From assembly GCA_026004455.1 (NCBI GenBank), contig BPJE01000001.1, forward strand, positions 310,001-374,000: 64,000 bases of DNA, in the 5' to 3' direction. Position numbers and translations under genes: made by a program. This document shows, in pieces, positions 1-7,410 of this stretch. The notes beneath the pieces are model-generated. The model searched no databases and was not told the DNA's origin. It worked only from the letters and a program-made list of their open reading frames with translations. Position 1 is the stretch's first letter, and each line of letters begins with the position of its first letter. The stretch is from Patescibacteria group bacterium. Lineage in GTDB: Bacteria; Patescibacteriota; Microgenomatia; UBA1406; GWC2-37-13.

Positions 1-999
1 CTCTCTAATCTTGGTTATAATCTTCTTTCTGATGGACGACCAATCATTGGTCTTTCATCAAAAGAATTACTACAACTAATTTTAGAAGTTGATAAAAATG
101 CTTTTTTAATTCCTTGTCATGTCTGGACACCTTGGTTTTCTTTATATGGTTCAAAATCAGGTTATGATTCAATTGAAGAGTCATTTGAGGAATTGTCAAA
201 ATATATTTTTGCCATTGAAACTGGTTTATCATCTGACCCAATTATGAACTGGCAAATAAAAGAATTAGAAAATCGATCAATTGTTTCTTTTTCTGATGCT
301 CACTCTGGCCAAAAACTAGGTCGCGAAGCAACTGTTTTTATACCTTTAAATAAAGATCGATCTGATCAATCTTATTCTTACTACGACATCTATAAAGCCC
401 TAAAACAAGACCAAGACGCAAAATTTAAAATTGGTTTTACAATTGAATTTTTTCCAGAAGAAGGCAAATATCATTGGTCAGGCCATAGAATTTGTGGGAT
501 TAGATATAGTCCTGATGAAGTAATTCAAAAAGGAGAAATTTGTCCAAAATGTGGCCAACCACTAACCATTGGTGTTGAAAATCGAGTAATAAAATTAAGC
601 AGTAAAAAATTAACAACAAACGACCTTTTGTTTGTAAAAAATAATACTGGATTAACTTTTGTTTATGATAAAGAAAAAAAACATCGACCATTTGTCTCAA
701 TTGTTCCTCTTCTTGAAGTATTAAATGAAATTTATAACTCACCAAAAAAAACAGAAAACGAATATTTAAGATTAACAAAAGAATTAGGCAGCGAGTTTGA
801 AATTCTTCTTAAAAAACCATATGAGGAAATTGAAAAAGTTGGTGGTAAAAAACTAAAACAAGCAATTGAAATTATTAGAGAAAGAAAAGTCTATGTTGAT
901 CCAGGTTATGATGGGGTTTTTGGAAAAGTAAAAATTTTTACTAATCAAAGCTTAAAAACTGATGAAAAACCAACAACAAATCAAATCGCTCTTTTTTGA
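1..999 (+). CDS. EndoQ-like PHP-domain DNA repair endonuclease (5' partial)
   Basis: The frame is open from base 1, so the gene starts outside the window; the TTG at 193 in the ORF track is not the start. The product resembles the TIGR00375/endonuclease Q family, which nicks DNA 5' of deaminated bases. Visible signs are GLSSDP-MNW, the metal-site segment SDAHSGQKLGREA, and a zinc-finger half-site CPKCGQPLTIGV followed by a helical C-terminal part with a helix-hairpin-helix-like stretch (EIEKVGGKKLKQAI). The C-terminus NQIALF fits the bacterial sliding-clamp binding consensus QL[SD]LF. Archaeal EndoQ binds PCNA, so a clamp contact here is plausible but inferred. The 3' end overlaps the next gene by 38 bp. 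Confidence 0.8.
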   Translation, partial: LSNLGYNLLSDGRPIIGLSSKELLQLILEVDKNAFLIPCHVWTPWFSLYGSKSGYDSIEESFEELSKYIFAIETGLSSDPIMNWQIKELENRSIVSFSDAHSGQKLGREATVFIPLNKDRSDQSYSYYDIYKALKQDQDAKFKIGFTIEFFPEEGKYHWSGHRICGIRYSPDEVIQKGEICPKCGQPLTIGVENRVIKLSSKKLTTNDLLFVKNNTGLTFVYDKEKKHRPFVSIVPLLEVLNEIYNSPKKTENEYLRLTKELGSEFEILLKKPYEEIEKVGGKKLKQAIEIIRERKVYVDPGYDGVFGKVKIFTNQSLKTDEKPTTNQIALF

Positions 1000-2203
1000 A
1001 AAAATCTCTAAAATTATTTTTTTATTAACTATTTTTTTTCTTCCCACTCAATTTGGTAAATATTTTTTTTTCGACTTTTCTTATCTGAATGGGCTACGAG
1101 TTGATTATCTAGCGATAAAAATTTTTTTTATTGATATTTTAATATTTATTCTTTTTGTTTTTAATTTAAAAAAAACTCTTTCTTTTTTAACTAAAAAAAA
1201 TTTTCTTTTATTTTATCTATTTTTAATAATTAATTTTTTTATTAGTACAAAAAAATTTTTAACCCTTTTTTTTATTATTAAAATCTTTGAATTTTTGATT
1301 TTTTTCTTTTTGTCAACAATTTATTTTTCAAAAATAAAACCAAAAAATATTTTGATTGTTTTTTTGTTAATAGGAATAGCTGAATTATTTTTAAGCTTTT
1401 ATCAATTTATTTTTGGTCACTCAGTTGGCAGTTTGTTTTACTTTTTAGGAGAAAGATTAATTTCAATCTCAACTCCAGGAATTGCAAAAATTATTTTTGA
1501 AAATAAAGAGTTTCTAAGAGCATACGGGACATTTTCTCATCCAAACTCTCTGGCCGGTTTTTTTCTTGCTCTTTATTTTTTTGTTTTAACAGAAAAAAAA
1601 TTTCAAAAAGACATTATTTTAAAATATCTTAATCTTTTAATTTTTAATCTATTAATTTTTTTATCATTTTCAAAAACAGCAATTATTTGTTTTTTAATTC
1701 TAAACACAGTTTATTTTTTAAAAAATAAATCTAAATGTTTTATTTGCAATATTTCAAAAATTTTTACTCCAATAATTTTATCATTATTTTTTTTATTAGG
1801 AAATACTGATATCTTAACTTTTAATAAAAGAATATTTTTATTAGCAAAAAGTATTATGATTTTAAAAAATAATTTTTTACTTGGAGTTGGTCTAAATAAC
1901 TATTTGTTTTTTCAAAGTCAAATACCAGATAAGTTGGCCCTTTTTTTTAACCAGCCAGTTCATAATATTTTTCTATTACTTTTAACTGAAATTGGTATTT
2001 TTGGATTAATAATAATTTTATTTTTGTTTTTAAAAATAAACAAAATTTTGACTATTAATTTATATCTAACAACTGCTATTTTTATAACAGGATTTTTTGA
2101 TCATTATTGGTTGACATTAAATCAAAATTTTTTACTTATGGCTTTTATTTATGGGAGTGTTTCTAGTTCTTTTTTTATTTTTAAATTAAGATCAAGAAGT
2201 TGA
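962..2203 (+). CDS. O-antigen ligase/polymerase family membrane protein (Wzy/WaaL type)
   Basis: A 413-residue polytopic membrane protein, very rich in Phe, Ile and Leu, with about ten hydrophobic segments. The Wzy_C-type signatures are visible: GTFSHPNSLAGFF near residue 190, GVGLNNY near 305, and PVHNIFLLLLTEIGIFGL near 325. Such proteins polymerise or ligate lipid-linked surface glycans on the outer side of the cytoplasmic membrane. The ATG lies inside the end of the upstream EndoQ-like gene, suggesting co-transcription. The 3' end overlaps the convergent DUF5667 gene by 55 bp. The substrate cannot be told. It is one of three proteins of this family in the window. Confidence 0.8.
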   Translation: MKNQQQIKSLFFEKISKIIFLLTIFFLPTQFGKYFFFDFSYLNGLRVDYLAIKIFFIDILIFILFVFNLKKTLSFLTKKNFLLFYLFLIINFFISTKKFLTLFFIIKIFEFLIFFFLSTIYFSKIKPKNILIVFLLIGIAELFLSFYQFIFGHSVGSLFYFLGERLISISTPGIAKIIFENKEFLRAYGTFSHPNSLAGFFLALYFFVLTEKKFQKDIILKYLNLLIFNLLIFLSFSKTAIICFLILNTVYFLKNKSKCFICNISKIFTPIILSLFFLLGNTDILTFNKRIFLLAKSIMILKNNFLLGVGLNNYLFFQSQIPDKLALFFNQPVHNIFLLLLTEIGIFGLIIILFLFLKINKILTINLYLTTAIFITGFFDHYWLTLNQNFLLMAFIYGSVSSSFFIFKLRSRS

Positions 2204-2706
2204 TTAATATCTTGCTGAAGCCCCTGAGGAGAAAGCTTCATAATTTCAATAATTAATTCATTATGTTTGGCATTAGAAAGTTTAACTAACTCAATAAAAC
2301 TTGAAGGTGGTTGATTACCTTGTTTTTTAGCTTCTTTTATTAAATCAATAATTTTTTCAAAATATTTTTCCCCTTTAGAAAAAGTAGTAATCGCTGCTTG
2401 ATTTTTACCTTTTTTAGCAAGAAGTAAGGCCATTGCTGCTCTTTTATCAGAAAAATTAAGATAAAGCTGGGCTTTTTTTAATAAATCTCGAATTATAAAT
2501 TCATTAATTCTATCTCGAATAATTTTTAAAAAATATAAAGGATGATCAGGTAAAATACCCGGATATGGAAGATCATAAATAACTTTTTGTTGAGAAGTAT
2601 TAATTTGCGTTCCAGATGACTCCATTACAAAATACGTCATTGCTGGAAGAACTATTAAGCTAAGAAAGATTATTAAAATCTTACTAAGCCTTTGAAATAA
2701 TTTCAT
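2149..2706 (-). CDS. DUF5667-domain secreted or membrane-anchored protein
   Basis: The track starts at a TTG (2736); I prefer the ATG at 2706 (MKLFQRLSK), which directly opens a signal-anchor helix. The segment PYPGILPDHPLYFLKIIRDR followed by charged helices (KAQLYLNFSDKRAAMALLLAKKG) is the recognisable DUF5667 pattern. It predicts an extracytoplasmic all-helical domain whose function is unknown. The gene is about 185 aa, lies downstream of HU on the same strand, and is separated from it by a strong terminator hairpin, so it probably has its own promoter. Confidence 0.65.
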   Translation of the reverse strand: MKLFQRLSKILIIFLSLIVLPAMTYFVMESSGTQINTSQQKVIYDLPYPGILPDHPLYFLKIIRDRINEFIIRDLLKKAQLYLNFSDKRAAMALLLAKKGKNQAAITTFSKGEKYFEKIIDLIKEAKKQGNQPPSSFIELVKLSNAKHNELIIEIMKLSPQGLQQDINQLLDLNLKIKKELETLP

Positions 2707-2750
2707 AATAATTTTAAATACTATATTATACCACAAAAAATATAAAAATA

Positions 2751-2781
2751 AAAAAAGGCGCCTAAAACGGCGCCTGTTTTT
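2751..2781 (-). terminator. Rho-independent terminator after HU gene
   Basis: A seven-base-pair perfect stem AGGCGCC/GGCGCCT (2756-2762 and 2769-2775) with a six-base loop is flanked by A-runs on the left and T-runs on the right. It reads as an intrinsic terminator on the minus strand for HU and would also work on the plus strand. Confidence 0.8.
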
Positions 2782-2796
2782 AAAAAAAACAAAAAT

Positions 2797-3069
2797 TTAT
2801 TTAATCATTCTTTTTAAAGATTTTCCAGCAGTAAATCCTGGAGTTTTAGTGGCTGGGATTTGGATTTCTGCACCAGTTTGAGGATTGCGTCCTTTTCTGG
2901 CCGCTCTTTTTCTGACCATAAAGGTTCCAAATCCGGTGACAACCACTTTTTCTCCTCTTTTCATCGCATCAGCAATAATATTAAAAACTGTTGAAACGGC
3001 TTCTTTAGCTGCTTTTGCAGTTAAATTGGCTTTTTTAGCAACCTGAGCGACTAAATCAGCTTTTGTCAT
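2797..3069 (-). CDS. hup: HU-family DNA-binding protein
   Basis: A 90-residue HU/IHF protein. The chain begins MTKADLVAQVAKKANLTAKAAK, has the dimerisation helices, the FGTFMVRKRAARKGRNPQTGAEIQIPA arm region and ends KSLKRMIK. HU bends and compacts DNA as a dimer. The track start (GTG, 3078) is wrong: the GTG lies within a complete Shine-Dalgarno sequence, and the ATG at 3069 sits at proper spacing behind it. A TTGACA box is seen upstream. A terminator follows the gene, so it is probably monocistronic and strongly expressed. Confidence 0.95.
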   Translation of the reverse strand: MTKADLVAQVAKKANLTAKAAKEAVSTVFNIIADAMKRGEKVVVTGFGTFMVRKRAARKGRNPQTGAEIQIPATKTPGFTAGKSLKRMIK

Positions 3070-3073
3070 TTTT

Positions 3074-3085
3074 ATCACCTCCTTT
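3074..3085 (-). promoter_or_regulatory. Full-length Shine-Dalgarno sequence for HU
   Basis: AAAGGAGGTGAT is a complete anti-16S complement placed four bases before the ATG at 3069. It decides the HU start. Most other genes in the window have no recognisable Shine-Dalgarno sequence. Confidence 0.85.
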
Positions 3086-3123
3086 TATTTTGTTATAACT
3101 TATAACTTAAATTAATCATTAAC

Positions 3124-3152
3124 AGATTAGTGTTTTTTTGGCTTTGTGTCAA
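3124..3152 (-). promoter_or_regulatory. Candidate sigma-70-type promoter of HU gene
   Basis: A perfect TTGACA (minus strand, 3147-3152) is followed 17 bp later by TAATCT (3124-3129), a weak -10 match. It would give a leader of about 50 nt before the HU start. The -10 assignment is uncertain. Confidence 0.4.
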
Positions 3153-3412
3153 GCCGTATTTAAAATATCTTATTATAACAATCCGTATCAAAATAAAGCC
3201 ATATGACAATATAAAATTAAACAAGAAGAGTAGTTAAGTAATTAAGAAATAAAATAATTAATGGAAGAAAAAAATACAAAACAAATTCAATAGAAATTAA
3301 AAATTGAAAATTAAAAATTATTAGGTCAATTAGAAATTAGGCTAATTTTTTAATTATTATATGTTAAACATTAGATGTTAAGTGTTCTTTCTGTATTTTG
3401 ATCAATGATCCG

Positions 3413-3651
3413 ATGAAGAAAAACCAAGAGAAAGGCTTTTGAAATATGGTCCAGAAACGCTTTCTATCACTGAACTTTTAGCCATTATTTTTGGTCGAGG
3501 TGTTAAAGGTGAATCAGTAATTGATGTTAGTCAAAAATTAATTAGTCGTTTTTCTTCACTTGAGATTCTTTCTCAAATATCCCTCAAGCATCAGTTAATA
3601 ATTTTAAAAAAATTAAGGATTAAAATTTTATCAAGAAAGAGAAGCTTTTAA
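3413..3651 (+). pseudogene. Truncated duplicate of radC 5' region
   Basis: Bases 3413-3576 repeat the 5' part of the intact radC (22616-22779) apparently without change. After TCTCAA the sequence diverges: a short piece ATATCCCTCAA is followed by GCATCAGTT again and then by sequence resembling the region just before the M20 gene in the other copy. The 70-aa frame (3439-3651) keeps only an N-terminal helix-hairpin-helix part and has no JAMM catalytic domain. It is a deletion derivative of a radC-M20 segment, not a functional gene. Confidence 0.85.
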
Positions 3652-4752
3652 AAAATCCTCTAAAATGAAATAATATTGCTCTAAGCTTTTTATATCCACC
3701 CATTCATTATCTGAATGAAGACCTTGACCAATTGGGCCAAAAGTTACTCCATCACAACCAAATCGATTAAAATGCCTGATATCTGATCCACCATGTTTAA
3801 CAATTGTTTTTGATTTTTTTCTAGTGACTTTTTGAACTGATTTTTTTAATTTTAAAACAAAAGGATTTTTTTCTTCAGTGATTTGTGGTGGTTCAAATAA
3901 AATTATTTCAAGTTCTCCCTCTTTATCAATAATTTTTTTTATCTTATTTAAAAATAAATTTTTTCCTTTTTCAAAAGACAATCCTTTTAACTCTTCAGGA
4001 ATATATCGACAATCAAAAGAAATAATTGCTTCATCTGGAATTTTGTTAAAAGTAGTATTGGTTGTTTCAATTTTTGCTAAATTAAAAGTTGTCTGCCAAG
4101 TTTCTTTTTTTGGAGTTGGATAATTTTTTAAAATGTTATTAACAATTTTATTGGCTAAAACTAAAGCATTTTTACCCTGCCATGGATAAGCGCCATGACC
4201 AGTAATGCCTTTAGTTTTAATTTTAAGCCATATAATTCCTTTAGCTTTGTTATTTATCCCAAAATCAGTTGGTTCACCAGCAACAACAAAATCAGCTCTC
4301 ACTCCTTTTTCTAATTGATAAAGCGTTCCTTTAAAGCCACCAACCTCCTCATCGGTAACCAGTTGTAATCCAATAGGTAAAGACACACCATGGCTTGTCT
4401 CGACAATTTTTTTAAACACCAAAATCTCAACTGCCGCTGCTGCTTTCATATCAATTGCTCCTCGACCATAAAGCTTGCCATTTTCCTCATATGGTTTAAA
4501 TTGATTATCTTTTGCAGCAACTACATCTAAATGAGCATTTAAAATCACTTTAAATTTTTTTGGTCTTGATTTTCCCGGATAAACTAAAGCTGAAGGAACA
4601 CTATTTTTTTCAAAATATTCAATGGTTAAATTTTTTATTTCTTTTAACTCTTTTAAAGCCTCATCAAGGACTTTTTTTAACTCATCTTTATTTGATGAAA
4701 CAGAGGGAGTTGAGATAAGTGATTTGGATAGGGATAAAATGTTTTGAATCAT
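3631..4752 (-). CDS. M20-family metallopeptidase/deacylase (copy A)
   Basis: A 373-aa DapE/ArgE/aminoacylase-like enzyme that hydrolyses N-acyl or peptide bonds of amino acids using two metal ions. Visible ligands are HLDVVAAKD, GRGAIDMK, VTDEEVGG (general base and ligand Glu), AGEPTDF and the final His of GQGLHSDNEWV. About 920 bp (3644-4563) appear identical to copy C (24449 leftward), whereas the N-terminal 60 codons have diverged, so the pair is mosaic and looks recently gene-converted. No Shine-Dalgarno is seen. Exact substrate is unknown. Its operon context (see copy C) suggests N-acyl amino acids. Confidence 0.85.
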   Translation of the reverse strand: MIQNILSLSKSLISTPSVSSNKDELKKVLDEALKELKEIKNLTIEYFEKNSVPSALVYPGKSRPKKFKVILNAHLDVVAAKDNQFKPYEENGKLYGRGAIDMKAAAAVEILVFKKIVETSHGVSLPIGLQLVTDEEVGGFKGTLYQLEKGVRADFVVAGEPTDFGINNKAKGIIWLKIKTKGITGHGAYPWQGKNALVLANKIVNNILKNYPTPKKETWQTTFNLAKIETTNTTFNKIPDEAIISFDCRYIPEELKGLSFEKGKNLFLNKIKKIIDKEGELEIILFEPPQITEEKNPFVLKLKKSVQKVTRKKSKTIVKHGGSDIRHFNRFGCDGVTFGPIGQGLHSDNEWVDIKSLEQYYFILEDFLKASLS

Positions 4753-4840
4753 AAGTTAGTTTTAATTTTAACAAATTTTCTAAATAAAAGGATTCATTTA
4801 TATCTTAAGTAAAAAATTTAACACAATTTGATTCTGTGTA

Positions 4841-4875
4841 CCGAGGTGCTATATTTATTACACCTCCGAGGTGTA
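4841..4875. repeat. 35-bp imperfect repeat, left copy
   Basis: Begins CCGAGGTGCTATATTTATT and holds a small palindrome CACCTC-GAGGTG. It matches 6257-6291 at 26 of 35 positions, all differences being transitions. The two copies bracket the AAA/DUF4143 gene. Confidence 0.6.
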
Positions 4876-4896
4876 AAAGTGTAAAAGTTAATTCTT

Positions 4897-6147
4897 TTAA
4901 AAGTAATAAAAAGGTAAAAGTTCAATTTTTTTTGCCTTTATGTTAATTGTTTTTTTATCTTTTCCTAAATAACAAACACAGCCTTTAAAAAGTTTGTATT
5001 TTTCTAAAAAAAGCAAAAGATTTTTTGTATCTTCAAGGCCAATTACTTTTTTATATTTTATTTCATAAGGAACAATGTTTTCATTTTTTACCACGACAAA
5101 ATCAACCTCATTTTTATATTGATCTTGCCAAAAATAATTAGTGTTTAAGATCGAGGCAAAGTAATTTTCAAAAAGAAGCTCTGGTCTTTGAAAGTCGATC
5201 AGCGAATAAGAAAATGATGTTGATGACAAATAATATTTTTTTAATCTTTTTTCAACACTAACAATGTTTTTGGAAAAATTATAAAATTTTTTGATTAAAA
5301 AGGCTTGGGTTAAATAATCAAAATACAAAGATAGGGTTTTGTTGCTGATTTTTAAGTCCTTGGACAAATTGATTAAATTAATTAAAGCACCGGGATATTG
5401 AGCTAAAAGTTTAACAATCGAGTAAGCAATTTCAGGATAATCAAAAGAAAAAACTTTGGTCATATCCTCGAAAATGATTTTTTTAACAATTGAGACAAAA
5501 TACTCTTTTTTTTCCAAATCATCCTTAAAGTTTATTGACTCAATAAACTGGGATGTTAAAAAAGTTTTTATTTCTTTTTCTAACTCCTTTTCAAAAACCA
5601 AGGGTTTTTTTAACATTTCCTCTTTTTCTTTAAAATAAAGATATTCGTTGAAAGTTAAAGGATTTAAATTAAAGGAGAGTGTTCTTCCAGCAAGACTTTC
5701 TTGAGTTTTCTTTTTAATAAAAAGAGAGGTTGAGCCGGAGATAAAAAATTTGATATTGGGATAAAGATCATAATAAACTTTTATTTGATTTTGAAAATTA
5801 GGTAACTTTTGCACTTCATCTAAAAAAACATAGATTTTTTCATTTTTAAAATCAATTTGGGCCTGAGTTGAATATAGAGAAAAAAGATCATCCAAAGATA
5901 ATGTTTCTTCATCAAAAGTAAAGTAAAGGATTTTAAAGCAATTAATATGTTTTTCTTCCAAAAGATAATTTATTAACTGAAAAAGCAAAGTGCTTTTACC
6001 CACGCGGCGAAGACCAGTAAGCTCAACAATAAATCGATTATTAATATTTTTTAAAAGAGAGGAGAACAAAAACCTTTTCTTTTTATAAGGATAAAAATAT
6101 CCCTTTTCCCAATGGCGATTATATTTTAATAAATTTATTTCCATCAT
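4897..6147 (-). CDS. AAA ATPase with DUF4143 domain
   Basis: A 416-aa protein of the AAA_14 + DUF4143 type. The N-terminal ATPase shows a P-loop GLRRVGKSTLLF around residue 46 and a Walker B YVFLDEVQK around residue 108. The C-terminal third holds the DUF4143 nuclease-like fold segment (NEVDFVVVKN, PYEIKYKK). The role of this widespread family is not settled; a chaperone-like or defence/toxin-related role has been considered. A second, divergent member lies at 55577-56833. The gene is flanked by 35-bp repeats and preceded by palindromes that could be an operator. Confidence 0.8.
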   Translation of the reverse strand: MMEINLLKYNRHWEKGYFYPYKKKRFLFSSLLKNINNRFIVELTGLRRVGKSTLLFQLINYLLEEKHINCFKILYFTFDEETLSLDDLFSLYSTQAQIDFKNEKIYVFLDEVQKLPNFQNQIKVYYDLYPNIKFFISGSTSLFIKKKTQESLAGRTLSFNLNPLTFNEYLYFKEKEEMLKKPLVFEKELEKEIKTFLTSQFIESINFKDDLEKKEYFVSIVKKIIFEDMTKVFSFDYPEIAYSIVKLLAQYPGALINLINLSKDLKISNKTLSLYFDYLTQAFLIKKFYNFSKNIVSVEKRLKKYYLSSTSFSYSLIDFQRPELLFENYFASILNTNYFWQDQYKNEVDFVVVKNENIVPYEIKYKKVIGLEDTKNLLLFLEKYKLFKGCVCYLGKDKKTINIKAKKIELLPFYYF

Positions 6148-6149
6148 GT

Positions 6150-6186
6150 TTCCAATAAATTAATAATTTATTAGAAGTATACTTCC
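6150..6186 (-). promoter_or_regulatory. Palindromes upstream of AAA/DUF4143 gene
   Basis: Just before the start codon lie a 12-bp perfect palindrome GAAGTATACTTC (6174-6185), an AT palindrome AATAAATTAATAATTTATT and two direct copies of TTCCAATA. This is a plausible autoregulatory operator; no regulator is identified. Confidence 0.4.
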
Positions 6187-6256
6187 AATATTTTATATTG
6201 TCAAGAGGATAATTTATCCTTTGCCTTAACAACAAAAACAGAAAACAATTTTAATC

Positions 6257-6291
6257 CCGAGACGCCATATTTATTGCGCCTTTGGGGTGTG
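6257..6291. repeat. 35-bp imperfect repeat, right copy
   Basis: Begins CCGAGACGCCATATTTATT. It is the partner of 4841-4875 in direct orientation on the other side of the AAA/DUF4143 gene. Confidence 0.6.
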
Positions 6292-6308
6292 TGGAGTGGA
6301 GTGTTTAT

Positions 6309-7388
6309 TTAAAAATTTTTTAAAAACTCTTCCAAAATTAGATAATATTTTTCTAAACTTTCAATCTCTACATATTCATTATCAGAACCAATACCAAAGC
6401 CTTTTGGTCCAAACTCAATACCCTCAATACCAATAAGATTATAATGTCTAATATCTGATGAACCGTTTGCCCCTCTTAAAACAGCTGTATTATTTGTGAT
6501 TTTTTTTATTATTTTTTTAATTTTTTTTATATAAGCATTATTTTTTTTAGTATAAAAAGAAGATTCAAAAATTTTAATTTCCAGATTTGAATAATTATTT
6601 AAACAGCTTTTAATTTTTTTTAAAATTTGTTTTTTTTCTTCGGGAATATATCTGATATCAAAACCTAAAATACACTTATCTGGAATTTTGTTATAGGTAA
6701 TATTTTCTGTTTTTATAGTTGCCAAATTAATAGTGGTTTTCCATTTGTCGTTTTTAGGATTTGAAAATTTTTTTATTAGTTTATTTATTACTTTATTAGT
6801 TAATTCAATTGCATTTTTTCCTCGCCAAGGATAAGCGCTGTGAGCAGTTACACCATTAATTATAATGTCAGCCCAGATAATACCTTTTGCTTTGTGAACA
6901 ATATCAAAATTAGTTGGCTCAGATGAAATAACAAACTCAGAAAGCAAATTGTTTTCAATTTGGTATTTAGTACCATTAAATCCACCAATTTCTTCATCAG
7001 TAACTACTTGTAGAGCAATAGGGTATTTTAATTTATTAGCGTAGTTTTTAAAAATATAAACTAAAACTGAAAGCCCTCCTTTCATATCTAAGCTTCCGGC
7101 GCCAAACAACCTTTCCTCTTTAATTAAAGGAAAAAATTGACTTTCTTTTGCTGGGATTATATCAAGATGACCATTTAGAATTAATTTAAATTTTTTATTT
7201 TTAGGTAAGAAATTATAAAAAAGTAATGATTCATAATTATTTTTCTTAAACTCAAGAAATTTATAATCTTTTAATATTTTTTTAATTTCTAATAAAGCAA
7301 TTTTTAAGGCTTTAAAATTATAACTATTTGTATTGAGTTTTATTAAATTTTTTGTTAAATTAATAATTTCTTTTTTTGTTTTTATCAT
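6309..7388 (-). CDS. M20-family metallopeptidase/deacylase (copy B, divergent)
   Basis: A 359-aa paralogue of the other two M20 proteins. It retains GHLDIIPAKE, GSLDMKGG, VTDEEIGG and SSEPTNF. The last metal-ligand His, present as GLHSDNEWV in copies A and C, is replaced by GIGSDNEYV, so metal binding or activity may be altered. It starts 22 bp downstream of the 504-aa gene and is very probably co-transcribed with it from the attenuator at 8993-9118. Substrate unknown. The pairing of an M20 enzyme with a leader-controlled gene is repeated at 23.5-30.5 kb. Confidence 0.8.
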   Translation of the reverse strand: MIKTKKEIINLTKNLIKLNTNSYNFKALKIALLEIKKILKDYKFLEFKKNNYESLLFYNFLPKNKKFKLILNGHLDIIPAKESQFFPLIKEERLFGAGSLDMKGGLSVLVYIFKNYANKLKYPIALQVVTDEEIGGFNGTKYQIENNLLSEFVISSEPTNFDIVHKAKGIIWADIIINGVTAHSAYPWRGKNAIELTNKVINKLIKKFSNPKNDKWKTTINLATIKTENITYNKIPDKCILGFDIRYIPEEKKQILKKIKSCLNNYSNLEIKIFESSFYTKKNNAYIKKIKKIIKKITNNTAVLRGANGSSDIRHYNLIGIEGIEFGPKGFGIGSDNEYVEIESLEKYYLILEEFLKNF

Positions 7389-7410
7389 TTATTTAAATTA
7401 TAAAAAAATT

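Noticed and set aside
44-241. Minus-strand 65-aa ORF at the window start
   Set aside because: Antisense shadow of the EndoQ-like gene, whose frame is open from base 1.
3439-3651. 70-aa ORF as an independent small gene
   Set aside because: It is the 5' end of radC, identical to the intact copy, running into unrelated sequence.
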